DNA of 64,000 nt from Antedon mediterranea. Its lineage: Eukaryota; Echinodermata; Crinoidea; Comatulida; Antedonidae. The position numbers were made by a program, and so were the translations under genes. Of the stretch, positions 11,201-23,711 are shown one piece after another. The stretch is taken from NCBI RefSeq assembly GCF_964355755.1, contig NC_092673.1:26047001-26111000 (forward strand). The letters run 5' to 3'. Under the pieces are notes generated by a model. It saw nothing but the letters and a program-made list of their open reading frames with translations. It made no database searches and was not told the DNA's origin. The number at the start of each line of letters is the position of its first letter. Positions within the stretch are counted from its first letter, which is position 1.

Positions 11201-12911
11201 CTAGAAAAAAAAACCAAATACTTTCATTTATTTTTGTCTCCATAAAAATACAATTTTTAAAACAAGGATACGAAAAAACAACACAAAAAACAATCAGAGA
11301 CAGGATTCCTAAAATCGAACTTAATTACTATCTAGTAGGTCTCCTATTGCACTGATTGGATAAAAAAACATTTAGAATATAATTTTTATAAACATTTAAA
11401 ATGCATAAAAATACTATGTCAAAATAAAATTAATTAATCATTAAAAATCATCAATAAATTAAGACAATAGCATAGAATCAAAACCAATGAAATCAATCAC
11501 ATTATATAAAAAAAAGCATAGATAATTTGGTAACTTGAACAGACACCTACAATTTAAAATCAAGTAATTTATAAACTAGTATGGATGGATGTATAAATTG
11601 TTCATTTTTAATGATGTACTGTATTACAAATTTAACTGTTCTAGTTGCTTCTTATTCAATTAAATTCATATTAACCTCTATAATTTCCCTGTAATGTACA
11701 ATGGTGAATTGGTCCAATTGTATAGCAAGGAAAGCCCTTCAGTCATTGCATGCCTTTACTGATACAGTTCAATTTGAAATAAGGAAGACGGTAATATCGT
11801 ATATGATCAGATTCAATTTGTGTTTAACGATACTGATTTCTATACATTAAGATAGCCGTATCTGGGTTTCTTAAAGTACAAATGAAAGCCTAATGGCTAA
11901 ATATTGTTGCCTGAACACAATGTATAATAAGGAAGATAGTATCACGATGTAGAGTAAATGATCAGATTCATGTAGGATTTAACGATACTTATTTAGATAC
12001 ATTTGGATAGTATCACAGGTTCAAATGAAAAGACTCGACATACATAAGCCTCAAGACATATTGTAAGTAGAAAAGATAGTTTATAATAACACAATATTGC
12101 TATTAGATACAGTAGTTTACAAGCAAGTCACTCTACAAAGTACAAATAAAAAGCATCATCAAAATAAAATTGTTAATAGATTAATTTAGCATTGATTTAA
12201 TGATACATATTGCTTATGATAGTTGTATTATAAGCATGTACTAAAGCATGTCTACAAAGTACCAATAATATAAAAACCATCACTGCTAAAATCAAAATAA
12301 AAATGCTAATAGATTAATTTAGCATTGATTTTTTTAAATTTTTATTGCTTTTTATAGTTGTATTAAGCATGTACTAAGCATGTTTACAAATGAAAACAAT
12401 TGAGAAGATATTGAGAAGATAATAAGCCCATCTATATACAGTATTTCCTCCATGATAAGACATATTCATTTAAGATTTATTGAATGATATCTATGCTATA
12501 TACCATTTTGCTTTGTATAATAATTACAAGCGGTTGCTTCAAAGTAAAATTGTATCATCATAAAGGTAAGAATAATGTTATGGGATCTAGTACACAAGGA
12601 TTTATTTAAATATGCATAACAAGAAATTCATCTTGCAAAAACACTGGTTATGTTAAAATGAATTATATTACTTTATGATTTGATTATGATTTTACATTGC
12701 GTTCTTTTTATGTATCTTTCAGCCTGTTTTACAGTTGATGTTGAGTCTCATTAAGTTGCGTTGAATTTTCAAATCGCTAAAGTTGAAAATAAATAACGAT
12801 GATCGAGTCGGACCGTTATTATACACAGTTTTATGGTTCTTTCGAGGATTGTTGGGACACACGGACGTGAAGTGAAGTGCAGCTAGCGGCCTATGTGAAA
12901 ATTGAAAAAGT
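11201..12911. other. Intron DNA, AT-rich with internal echoes
   Basis: No exon seen. Phrases such as AAGGAAGA..GTATC..GATGATCAGATTCA and ATTTAGATACA recur loosely at 11780-12000. AGATTAATTTAGCATTGATTT recurs at about 12178 and 12311. This points to old local duplication. Confidence 0.4.
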
Positions 12912-13226
12912 TATGGGTTATGGTCCCAGCCTAGGAGATGTTCTTGCTGATATCTAGTCTAGGCTTACCTACACTATGGGTTATGGTCCCAGCCTAGGAG
13001 ATGTTCTTGCTGATATCTAGTCTAGGCTTACCTACACTATGGGTTATGGTCCCAGCCTAGGAGATGTTCTTGCTGATATCTAGTCTAGGCTTACCTACAC
13101 TATGGGTTATGGTCCCAGCCTAGGAGATGTTCTTGCTGATATCTAGTCTAGGCTTACCTACACTATGGGTTATGGTCCCAGCCTAGGAGATGTTCTTGCT
13201 GATATCTAGTCTAGGCTTTCTACACT
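12912..13226. repeat. 63-bp tandem array, five copies
   Basis: Copies start at 12912, 12975, 13038, 13101 and 13164. The first four are essentially identical and the last is altered near its end (GGCTTTCTACACT). The unit begins TATGGGTTATGGTCCCAG and contains CCTAGGAGATGTTC and TCTAGTCTAGGC. The period is a multiple of three, but each unit has an in-frame TAG, so it is not coding. Near-identity indicates recent expansion. Confidence 0.97.
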
Positions 13227-15445
13227 AAAGACATTTTAATGTTTAAAAACATTAAATAAAATTGTATTCTAAGTGTATTTTAATATCTTATCTTACCAAG
13301 GAAGACAAATTTTAAAACGAAAAAAGTTCATCTGTTTCTATATACACTGCCACAAACACAATGGAATATAAAAATGACTGTGGTAATTAGATGCGAAAGC
13401 ACAGATTCTGCAAGGATTTATTTAATGATGAATACTGACGGTGAAACGAAAGCGTATAAAAACTCAACCGGATCCGCTACATCTGGCTAGGTCATAAAAT
13501 CGGATGATGCTAACTATTAAGGATGATATACATCTCAACGGAATAAACTAACAATTTTAATTGTCTAATTATTATAATTTACTTTCGCTTTTTTCCATAA
13601 AATATAGTACATTTCCAGGTAGCTTATTAATGCTTATATTATGCTGAATTCAGAATAAGATTTTCCCATCAATAATAATTGTGATTTTCCAAAATTCAAT
13701 ATAATTACAATAATGTCTTTTTGCAGATTAGAATATTCAAAAATTATCCACAGTATAAACATTTAATTTAAAAATTATTAATAATAATATAATATTAATA
13801 ATACAAGAAGTAATAAAGAATAAATGTAAGTCAATATTTGCATAACTTAAGTCTTTCCCCTGACACGTTTTAAACTTACATTTATAATAATATGATTGGT
13901 ATTCTGATTTAATTTGATATTTCTAAAATAATTATTCATATTTTGTGTGAATTGAAATCCTATATTAGAGTCCTTGGGAATATTGATCCCATCTTTAAAA
14001 AATGAATAAATTTTAATAGTTTTGAATTATTATTTTTAGATTTCTACATCGCTAACTATTTTTCAGGCCTTTTTTTTTTGCTGATTTTTTTAATGAGAAT
14101 GAGATATTGTGAGACTTTATTTGAATCCCAAGTTAAAAGTTAGTTAAAAACAATATTTATATGTTTAAAATATAAATCTATGCAATAAACAAGTCAATCT
14201 CATCTTTACTCCAGCATTCATTATCATCTGTTCCTACTATTTTCAATCAAGTTTACATTGCTAAAGAGCTGAACTTGACAACACAATTAAATAAATTCAA
14301 TTATAATATCCCTTTAGAGTTATTAAGAAGTATTTACATCAATTTATCTTACGTAAATGTAGGTATTACATGTTTTTATGAATGCTCTCGTGACCGTTTA
14401 TCGTTTTATGATGAAACTGGAAAAGAAAAGTGTAAAAATGAAGTTTATGAGTTGAATATTTCATGAGTAAGACAGACTGTTCTATTAACAGGGCAGAGGT
14501 GATTTAAATAGAACAGGCAGGCTTTTAAATCTTTTGTAATCGTTAAATATTCTACACATTCAACAAATACAAAACATTCATTACTATTCACAGCTACTGT
14601 TCTAAAGTAAACTTTTATTTAATTAATCTGCTGATTCCATCTTGAATTCAAAAGACGGCAGACGAGGTCTTTAAAAAAGGCAACACTTTTTTTTACCATG
14701 AAGTAAAACAGACAGACGGTGCACACAGGTTGGCAAAGGTAACCCGCTTCGCATTTCACAAAAGTCTAAAAATGTTCACATGGAATATTAACGTGAAATA
14801 GAGCAATTTAAGACATGACATATAAATAACACACTTAATTATCTCCAACAATCCAAAGAAATTATAAACACTTTTGCAGTAAAACATATATAAACATATA
14901 CAACAGATATAAAAATATAAATAAGAACAATACAAAAGGTGAGATATACATAGGTAAGGTAAGATTAACCTTTACCATGCAATAGAACTAATACTAAACA
15001 ACACATGATACAAAATTAACCAATCAGGGATACGCTCAAGTAAACTAATTACACAACTAATCCAAAGGCCTACCATACATATTAATGTACAGTAGTTATT
15101 AATTTATTTATTTTTTCTATCCTTATCTAGAAGTAATATTAGATAAAGGATCTTTAGCTTAAACCTTACTTTTCGTTATCAATAAGTAATGAAAGCTATC
15201 AGGTGATATGGCTTCCCATTCTAGAGAAAACGAACATTATCAGAGTAAAGCATCGATGAATCAATGCTTCAAGATAATATTTTGATTTTATAGAAGAAGC
15301 AATAGGATAATTAAATTAACCTTCAAAGATGATTGAAGAAAATGAGATAGAGAATAATTTTAACAAAATAATATTATTTCATCCAGCATAGTTACTAAAA
15401 GCAACACTTATAAAGGGAAATGAATAGAGGAAATTTATTATTGCA
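13227..15445. other. Intron DNA, no feature seen
   Basis: AT-rich sequence of the exon 2-3 intron. The open frame 14275-14466 is AT-driven and lacks a credible start context, and no splice signals pair up with it. Confidence 0.5.
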
Positions 15446-15781
15446 TTAAAGATGTATTGTCCCCCAAAAACATGAAACATGAAGATTAATTAAATCAGAC
15501 TTTGAATGTGTTATTTTGCAGTTTTAATAAAGTTAATCACTGTCGTAGAAAAAAAACCGGGAAAAAAAAATGTTTTCACTTATAAAATAACAAAATATAC
15601 GGTTAAATTCAACCAAAAACCCATGGCATGGCAGCCAATTTGCCCATTTTTTGCTTTAAAGTACGGTTTTTTCAGGTAAATACATTTTTTTCGATCCAAT
15701 TTTTGGTCAAAGTGGATAACTATTATGTTATATTAAAATGGCATATTCAACAAAAAATTTGTTAAGACAATACATCTTTAA
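15446..15781. mobile_element. MITE with TTAA flanks, copy 1
   Basis: The left end TTAAAGATGTATTGTC (15446-15461) and right end GACAATACATCTTTAA (15766-15781) are perfect inverted repeats with TTAA outermost. The 330-bp interior is noncoding (CAAAGTGGATAACTATTATG). A second, diverged copy lacking clear ends lies at about 24976-25290. Confidence 0.8.
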
Positions 15782-16009
15782 GCTGTTGAAAACCCTATTA
15801 AATCATTCTATGCTTTTCAATTTTGATTAAATTTTTGAATTTGAAAAATTGTAGCATCAAGATCCAATTTATACCCTCATAATTTAGGTCTGCACAAGGT
15901 CATGTTATGTCAAATATAAGCATCTATATTTCTTTATCACTTTATATCCGATTTTAGTATTTTACTGTGTAGAAAGAACAAGTGTTTACTAGTTGAGGCC
16001 ACTGTTATA

Positions 16010-16160
16010 AAACTCTGTCTACACTATCCAACTTTATGTGACCAAAAATGTGATGTGCCCATATATATGGACATGATGATGATGTCACCATATTTAAGCC
16101 TATCAATTTGGGCATCATCACACTTTTTTTGCAAAACTAGTTTGATAGTGGACAGAGCTT
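16010..16160. mobile_element. MITE, TA-type family, copy 2
   Basis: The ends AAACTCTGTCTACACTATCC and GATAGTGGACAGAGCTT are flanked by TA on both sides. The interior shares GTGATGTGCCCATAT, GGACATGATGATG and CAAAACTAGTTTGATAG with the 695-856 copy. Confidence 0.8.
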
Positions 16161-16473
16161 TAGTACAAACTAGTTGCTCTCGCTGATTTATTTTACAGTA
16201 TTTTTTTAAATTGACAATCCCATGTGTAAAGTACAACACCGATTTAATGTCAATTAATGTAAATAAACATATTCCAATGTATTGTTGCTAGTATATTTAA
16301 GTCTAAATATTAATGACATGTTAAGTTGGATTATAAATATAATATATCTTTAAATAACTATTTATCAACATAAATTAGTGAATCATTAGCTAGAACTATA
16401 AAGATCAAATCGGGGTTCAAATACATAATAAAAAATAATAGGAATCTGATGGTACTATTTAAATGAACCTGAA

Positions 16474-16790
16474 AGTGAGTGGCCGAGCGGTTAAGACAGT
16501 GGAACTGCAATTACATAGCCATAACATCGGCAGGGGTTCAAGGCTCACTCATTCCATGGTTCTGGTGGTAGAACGAGTCTTCTCGGAGAAGGACTATAAA
16601 CCGTAGGTCCATTGTACACATCTAGCTCGTGTGCACTTTAAAGAACCTAGTACATCTTTCGAGATGAGTAGGGGGTTACCCCGGTGTATTAGTACATCAC
16701 AGCCACTCATCATAACTGGGCCCCCTCTGGGAGACCAGTCTTTGACTGAAGAGGTTACCCAGTATAAATATATATTTCAATCAATCAAAG
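16474..16790 (+). mobile_element. tRNA-derived SINE, about 315 bp
   Basis: The head carries GTGGCCGAGCGGTTAAGAC (A-box-like, as in class II Leu/Ser tRNAs) and GGGGTTCAAGGCTC (B box). The body follows with TTCTCGGAGAAGGACTATAA, GTGCACTTTAAAGAACC, GAGATGAGTAGGGGGTTACC and GGGAGACCAGTC. The tail ends in AATATATATTTCAATCAATC. A short open frame inside is incidental. It lies in the exon 2-3 intron of the KChIP gene. Confidence 0.85.
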
Positions 16791-17082
16791 TTATATTGTT
16801 GGTAAGATTTGCATGTCAAATTTCCACTAGATAGGTTTATATTAAATTGATCAAACAATTGCTAATAATAATACCACATATTTTAGTTGGAAAATTACAA
16901 ATATAATTTATAAGAATGTAACTTAATATATATAAAAAAAAACATATAAAAAAGAAACAAAAATAGCAATTTTGGTTGCAAAGAAACGTTTGTAAGACTG
17001 TTTACATTGATATTTTTGTCCCTGTAAATATGGAGAAAAAGGTGAATGTAGACAAAACAAAAGACACAATAAAAAAAATAAA

Positions 17083-17276
17083 ACGTATGGCCTAAGCACC
17101 TTTACTTCTGCTGCCTCTAGCTTATGGAATGACCTACCCGCCTCTATTAGATCATGTTCTTCTACTACCGCCTTTAAATCTGCCTTGAAAACTCATCTTT
17201 TTCTTTCAAATTGAGCTCTCTCATACACTTACTGCTGGAATTGGCGCATTACAAATTCAAATTATTATTATTATAT
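17083..17276 (+). pseudogene. Non-LTR retrotransposon (CR1/L2-type) 3' end fragment
   Basis: Positions 17083-17214 are open for 43 codons and read TYGLSTFTSAASSLWNDLPA, followed by SIRS...AFKSALKTHLFLSN and TGA. The pattern 'AA..LWN.LP..IR....AFK..LKTHLF' is the C-terminal tail of non-LTR reverse-transcriptase proteins of the CR1/L2/jockey group. After the stop comes a short 3' UTR ending GGCGCATTACAAATTCAAAT plus (TTA)n. It is 5'-truncated, so only the 3' end was copied. Confidence 0.85.
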
Positions 17277-17799
17277 GCTCGTCATTTCAACAATAAACAC
17301 ATCTCTAATGAATGATATAAGAAGGTCACTATTCCAGAATGATCTATTATTTTAATTACAGCATAGTTTGTTGAGTGCAACTAATTAATAACAGCAATAT
17401 AACATTTATAATGACAATGATGTATGTAACGCATTGTAACATATTCCTGAAGAAGGCCATATAGTCTGTGTATATACTCTTTAGGTTAGGATCTAGAGGA
17501 TGTGTTGAATAATGAGAGGATGCGAAATGTGTACAAATGATATAAAGCAGTCCATTATTCAAACTTTCCATTCAAAGAGAATTTCGTCAAAAATGCCCCT
17601 GCAGATGCAAGCATGACGGTAGCTGGTGGTTTGCCGAAATAGTAGTAGTAGTAAGGAAATGCAAATTGCATTGTGGATTTATGCCATAATTTTTTTTTGC
17701 ATAGTTTGAATATACAGTATTTATATCCAAATTTGAACTCAGATATTAAGACATAAAACTAAATAAGAAAACAAATGGCTCATGTGCAATTAATGTAAT

Positions 17800-17860
17800 G
17801 TTGTTCGATTTATATAGCGCTTACAATCAAAAGATTGTCTGAAAGAGCTGAGAGAAAAAA
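17800..17860 (-). mobile_element. Antisense retroelement tail fragment
   Basis: Minus strand reads GTAAGCGCTATATAAATCGA and then AACAACATTACATT. The GCGCTATATAAAT block is the same 3' end seen in the 44.6-kb SINE. Only the tail is recognisable. Confidence 0.45.
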
Positions 17861-18017
17861 CATAAAGAAATTACAAAGAAAAAAGATGGGTTTTTAAGAG
17901 CATGGTGCATTTTTCGGATAGCATCCTACCAGTTAAATTACTTTGTTACAGGAACCATACGAGTGGCCATACAGTATTCACAACAAAATGGGATAAAAAT
18001 TAACTATTTAAACTTAC

Positions 18018-18142
18018 TGCTTTGAAACCTCTGTACATGACCTGAAGTTCTTGTTTGTTAAACTTGGTTGTCTTGCATAATTCATCAAGGCCTTCTGGTT
18101 TATACCTAGCAGCACTTAGGTCCATATCTTCTAACTCATTAT
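18018..18142 (-). CDS. KCNIP-like: KChIP exon 2 (first common coding exon)
   Basis: Minus-strand acceptor TACTTTGTAG precedes ATAATGAG, and the donor is GCA|GTAAGT. The 125 bases need one G from the preceding exon to form the first codon (GAT, Asp). They read NELEDMDLSAARYKPEGLDE, then LCKTTKFNKQELQV and MYRGFKA. Vertebrate KChIPs have RPEGLEQL, TKFTRKELQVLYRGFK at the same places. The exon ends in phase 0. All three candidate first exons upstream end with a single G and so fit this acceptor. The exon carries the start of the conserved core, whose N-terminus inserts into Kv4 in known complexes (family knowledge). Confidence 0.95.
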
Positions 18143-19025
18143 CTACAAAGTATGAAACAAATAATAAGTACTATAAAGCCCAACATTTTCACGGCCCTAA
18201 ATTTTTGCGATTTTAAATTTTCAACTATTTCGCGACCTTTTATTTTCGCGATTTGAGTTTCTTATGTAATTTGTTGAACCAAATTGGCGAATGTATTTCA
18301 CCTCCGCAAAGAACGTCAAACAAAAATTGAATAGTATTAGTAGTATTTCAAATGCTAGTTTGACACTAAAATTGCACTGGCAAATGAACTTAACATTATA
18401 TTTGTCCTTGTACAGTATCATACTAAGTCTAAGATTCTCGTTAATTTTTTTTTAAATCCTGTATGTATAGTATATGAAGTCTTGTTTAGAGGTATATGTA
18501 TTCATGATCTCAAGCCTGTCTGAAATTAATTGTGTAATAATAATAATTAAATGTGAAAATAAAAATATATAAATCGTTAAATACTACAACCTCTTGTTGA
18601 AAGCGTGAATAATGTCCTTACAATTTGTTGCGATGCACTTACATTCTCTGTTTGATTTATATAATTTACAGCAAATAATTGAAAAAACCTTTCTATTATA
18701 AACAATGGCAAATCATAAAACACTTGCAATTAATGACATCCGAAATCAGATAAATGTGCACGAACACGCATAATAATCACATTGTAAATCAGGATAAAAC
18801 TTGAAAACATTTACAGCTTCAATATGGGTAATGGTAACATTCTAAACCAGATGTTTCTTAATGCAGTATTGCTTGGCCACAATAATAAAGGAAATAGCTA
18901 GTTACTCAAAGCAGTAAAATAAACAAAAGTGCATCTCGAATTATGGAGCACTAAACCCCAAAACCTCCAAATAGAAGATTTAAATGACACAATAAAAGAG
19001 TTTGCGAATGCAATCTCATTCATAG

Positions 19026-19112
19026 CCATGAGCGTAAGCTCAGTGGTCTAAAGGATATGAAGAGCAGGTTAGTGTTATGGAAGTTGTGAGTTCAAGTCCC
19101 ACAAGAAAAGAA
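19026..19112 (+). mobile_element. tRNA-like sequence (SINE head)
   Basis: GTAAGCTCAGTGGTCTAAAG (A-box-like) is followed about 40 bases later by TTGTGAGTTCAAGTCCCAC (B box). The spacing fits a tRNA-type promoter. No acceptor-stem pairing is evident and no SINE body is recognised downstream. Confidence 0.5.
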
Positions 19113-22100
19113 CATGTGAATTAATTCATGATAACATTGATATACAGTAACGTCAAGAGGTAGGGTAAACAATCCGACCAATTAACTTAGCTCCCGCACG
19201 CAAGGTTACTTAATAGTTTATCAACATTCGAAAAAGCCTATAAAATTCAATACTTGTGTACATGCAATCTAAAACCTGCAAAGTAAATTGTTCTGCAATT
19301 AACAGATCATATGCCTGTGGTCTTGGATAGTTTTGCACAAACCTATCCAATTTATGAAAAATCACTTAAATATTCACCTCAAATTTTGTAAAAATATTTT
19401 AGCCTCATTTATCAATGTTTTCTGAAATTATCACTGCAAATCCTGATATTGCGATGTCCATATAGAAATATAAACTCGAAAACAAATGTTCAAAAGCATG
19501 TTGAATTTTTGCATGTTAGGATTATCACATTAACTTTGACCTCGGTCATGAAGAGTTCAACCTAAATCAATTGAAACAGACAGAGCAGCTTTAATCCAAT
19601 CATTTGAATTTAAAAATAAACTTTGTAACTCACAGCTATAAACAGCATACATCATTTAACACAAATACAAACAAACATGACTAGATTTGGTTTTGATTCA
19701 GTTGAGCAATAAATGTGTTTAAAAAAAATTTGTCTTCTTTCTTTTGCTTGCTCTAAAAATGTCATTTGCATGGTAAATTTCAGAAAAAAAAGAAGTTTAA
19801 ATGGTGAATGAAATTGGTATGGTTCGATTGAACTTAAAACAATACTTTGATTCAGATATAAGCCCACCTTCCCTTCCTCATTACTTAGATTCCACCCCTG
19901 ACCCTTTCCCCTCCATAAATTTACTTTAAAAAAATATTGGGTTTAAGCATTGGTGACCCTCTATATAGCAAAATATCAGAAATTCCTCACACCTACATTA
20001 TTATAGAACACCTGGTCATATCGGCCTATACATAATCCATTCAATTTTGAATTAAGAGCAATTAACTCCATCAGAACAAAAAATTCTCTTTCTATTTGTC
20101 AACACATGCCAAACTAAAGAAAATTCAAGTATTTAAATTAGAAAAAAAAATATACAGCAAATTGAGAGTATTATATACCACCAACAACCAGCTGCCATTC
20201 ATATTGCAAAACATATGGTAGCCTGGTTGCTGGATGAACAATAAGATAGCAATCAGCATATCTGTAAATGTCCTAAAATTGACAGTAAACATTAGTTGTT
20301 ATAACAAACTAAATATGCTTTAACAACACATGTGGAAATAAATGGACTCGTTGCCCCATTACCAGGCGTGACGTAGAAAGATGAGAGCAGGGGGCACAGC
20401 TGTTGATTGTTTGGTAATTACATGAGAGATTTTACAGTGGGAGTACTTTTAAGATTTGATTACAGACATTTTGTTAAAAGAATTTCATTTAATCTATCTA
20501 CATTAACATTTCTTGCAGCCATAGGGTTATGCATTTATATTTCATAATAATTATGCATCAAATTAATAAAGGCAATTACAGAATCTTTCCTAGTAAAAAA
20601 TATAGTAAATGGTAGAGGACAATGTTAAAATAAACAAACTCATCAAGGGGTTTAAGAGTGGAGTAGGCTTTTGATCAGAAGAGCATGGAAATCGACCATT
20701 AAATAAGTCAAACTTGGGCTTATAGCATGAAAACAGCCTCTCAAAACGTACATGTTGATGATTACAAATTGATATTACAAGCCATGTACATTGACGGATC
20801 ACTTCTCATAAAATATCGTTGAATAAATTATTAGAAATTTATACTGAAACACAAACCCACAAATTGTGTATAAAATGATTGATACTGTGATACACATAGA
20901 TATTATTATAATTAAACATTTTCCATTTGCAGTAAAACTGAATATGAACTGAGAAATTACAAATGCTTTAAAAAACGTCACAGGTAGATGTCATGACTAA
21001 CGTCAGTAGTCGTAAACGCACATCATAATGGGTTTTAAAAGGCATTTTAGCAGAGTTTTGCTCGTAAAGTACTTATAAACATTTATAATAGAGAACTACA
21101 GTCATTTCTGGCTATTCAAAACACGCAAATTAATAATACACACAGTGCACTTATTTGAATTTATAAATGTTGTGTTTTAACAAATTTAAAATTTAATCCC
21201 ACAAACCAGATAAAGTTTTACAATCAAACATATTATTTGTTTTATTTCTATAAAATGTGTTTTTTTTTGTATAAAAAAATACTATCACAGTCTATTTAAA
21301 TCAGGAGGTTATAGTGTCTTGACAGTAAAAAGCAGTCACCCATAGATAAGCTTCAAAACAGACATAAAAATGTTATAGAACATAGTGCACACATTTGTAA
21401 TCCTTGTGCAGTCTACATTATCACTGATTCTAAAGCATTTGATTCGGTTTGCAGTCGAAAGGCTTACACCCTCTGGGCTATCATCATATGTATTATTCCC
21501 TAGAAGGCAAAATATAATCTTTTAACACAGCTTGGAATAATCGTTTGCTTTAGCATTAAATTTGAAAAACTAAAGTTCTCAGAGGTATAATAGTCGCGGC
21601 ATGTGTCATAGAACAATGCTAATTTATATGCATATATGGTCTATATATATATTTATCTGTAGGCCTGTGTATAAATTTATTGCGAATAGGTCTATGATAA
21701 TGTTTATCTAAATTCATTCTGCTTTTTTATTGTATGCTACAGTATCTGTTATGATAAAAAATATAAACCTAAACCTAATTAATTAGTCTTTCTATCTACA
21801 GTGTACAGTGTACTAAATTTGGAGTTTCTTGAAGGCAAATAAGTAACTGAATGTAAAAGGGACAATAGTTTTTAAATAATTTTTATTTCATTGCATCCAA
21901 ACATATAATTATATTTGGAATAATATTTTCAAAATATAATCTGATGTTGAATTTATTATAATTATAATCATATAAAAAAAATATATTTAATACAACTTCC
22001 ATTAAAACAAACACAGTATTCATTTCATAGTTCCAAAGCCAAATTTAAAGGGGTCTATTTTTTTCAAAATTTAAAAAATTATATGAATCATATTATTTCA

Positions 22101-22675
22101 AAACATAATCTGAATGAGGAATATAAATTTGGATTAAATAACCCTAATCAAAATGCTTTTGTATATATTTACAAATTTATTTTTTAAAGACATTTATAAC
22201 TAATCTTCTAATACATAATAAATATTTTTTAAGGGCCTAATTATGAAAAAAATATATAAATTTTATGTAACACTATTATATAAATCTTCTTATAGTGTGA
22301 GTTGTTTATTAATACAGATGTTTTAGATGAAAGATACATAATACTGTATTTAAACATATTTAAAAATAGCAACAACTAATAATTGGAATACCATATAATT
22401 TATAGCATTGTGAAATTATATTATATACTGAATTGTGCATTTAAATTTCTATCTTATGATTCAATCTTTTTTGTAAATACAAACCAAAATACTAATCCCA
22501 TCCAAGTACAGGATAAAAGAACAATAATTAGATAAAACATGCCAAGCCGTATTACTAATTATTGGAGACATTTGAACCTAATATGTGATAGTTATTGAGA
22601 TAATTACATAATATACTATACACAAGTTTTAAATCTCAAGTGTGATATCCGTTACCTTTCCTGAAATGAACTCAC
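19113..22675. other. Intron 1 DNA, no feature seen
   Basis: AT-rich sequence between the proximal first exon and exon 2. The open frames 19867-19652, 20802-20590 and 20981-20799 on the minus strand lack splice partners and recognisable motifs. Confidence 0.45.
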
Positions 22676-22726
22676 CAGGGTCGAAATCAGATACATTCAT
22701 AGTGAAAACAGTCAAATTTATCTTAC

Positions 22727-22754
22727 CTTTCCGAATTGACAGTTTAATTCCCAT
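22727..22754 (-). CDS. KCNIP-like: KChIP alternative first exon 1c (myristoylation-type start)
   Basis: ATG at 22754 starts MGIKLSIRK and the exon ends AAAG|GTAAGA, leaving one G that completes the Asp codon of exon 2. Gly-2 with Ser-6 (MGxxxS) is the consensus for N-myristoylation, which many neuronal-calcium-sensor proteins and KChIP1 use for membrane attachment. An in-frame TAA lies nine codons upstream, so this is the first usable ATG of the frame. The frame stays open past the first donor. A second consensus donor, CCTG|GTGAGT at 22676, is also phase 1 and would add 17 codons. A third GT follows AAAG at about 22655 but is phase 0. It lies 4.6 kb upstream of exon 2. Confidence 0.72.
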
Positions 22755-23180
22755 CACGTTCAAATTGGGTGTGTGATTTTAGGATCAAGTCCCGTTGTTA
22801 ATTCCAACGTAAAATTCAGTCAAGTCTAGCCTAAGGTTGTAGAGACACATGCATATATACAGTGCTGACACGGTGTGTATGAATGTCGTCCGTTTGGTAG
22901 GCTTGGGTAATTGATGCTAGCTTTGTAGCAGGCTGCAATATGTTATTATATGCAAGTTCCCCATGTGTATAGCAAGTACTGGAGTAGTTTATCTGCTAAT
23001 CTCACAAACAATTGTCTAGGGTCCAAGTTGAGAGTAACCATATGATGACAACAATCAATTTTCTATTTGAACTTTACTGCCTTCTTTAAAGTCTTTGCGC
23101 TTACCTTAGATTCGGCAAGCAGAATTACACGAGAATAACAACGAGAATAAAATGCAAATATACTCATTCACGTTCAGTGA
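22755..23180 (-). promoter_or_regulatory. Probable 5' UTR and promoter region of the 1c transcript
   Basis: Minus strand holds a strong donor AATCTAAG|GTAAGC (exon end at 23105) and, closer to the ATG, an acceptor-like TCTCTACAACCTTAG near 22834. Together they could form a noncoding 5' exon spliced to the ATG-containing exon. The upstream piece also contains a small open frame starting MSIFAFYSRCY that ends in phase 0 at 23105, so it would not splice in frame directly to exon 2. No TATA box is convincing. Confidence 0.35.
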
Positions 23181-23711
23181 TTATATTTCCGAGTACTGCT
23201 GAGGTGCGATCTGATCGTGAAATTAGATGGATTGGACTAATGCACAGATTAAGCTCTATAGAACAATTGGGGGAGTTATAAATTAATGATTTTTTTTTTC
23301 AGCATTAAAATCTGTTCACGTTCTTGTAAATGACAATTAAATATTAATCATCAAATTATCAATTCAAATATATAATCCATCAATAACACAACGATTAAAC
23401 AAATAATCAATATTTATGGATTTAAAATATTCAGGATTATTTTTTACTACAGTAATAATTTATAGTGTTATTAAATTTAGATTGAATTTTAATTTGACAT
23501 AAATTAATTTCATAATTTAAAGTAATATTCACTAACTGATTTGCATATACTAAACTTTAAACTTTACGTCAGAAATACTAAGAAAACAGATTGAATATTA
23601 TGAAAGATTATATTTCAAAAGCTAATAAAATCCAAATGGTTTAAATAAAATCAATTTGTCTTCATAATTAATATATTTAATAAATCAAATTATTAAAACA
23701 CTGTTGTGTGC
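23181..23711. other. AT-rich DNA, no feature seen
   Basis: Very AT-rich stretch between the exon 1c upstream region and the G-run element. I see no exon or repeat here. Confidence 0.4.

Noticed and set aside
17083-17214. Host gene C-terminus
   Set aside because: The SSLWNDLP..IR..AFKSALKTHLF pattern and the (ATT)n tail identify it as a retrotransposon end.
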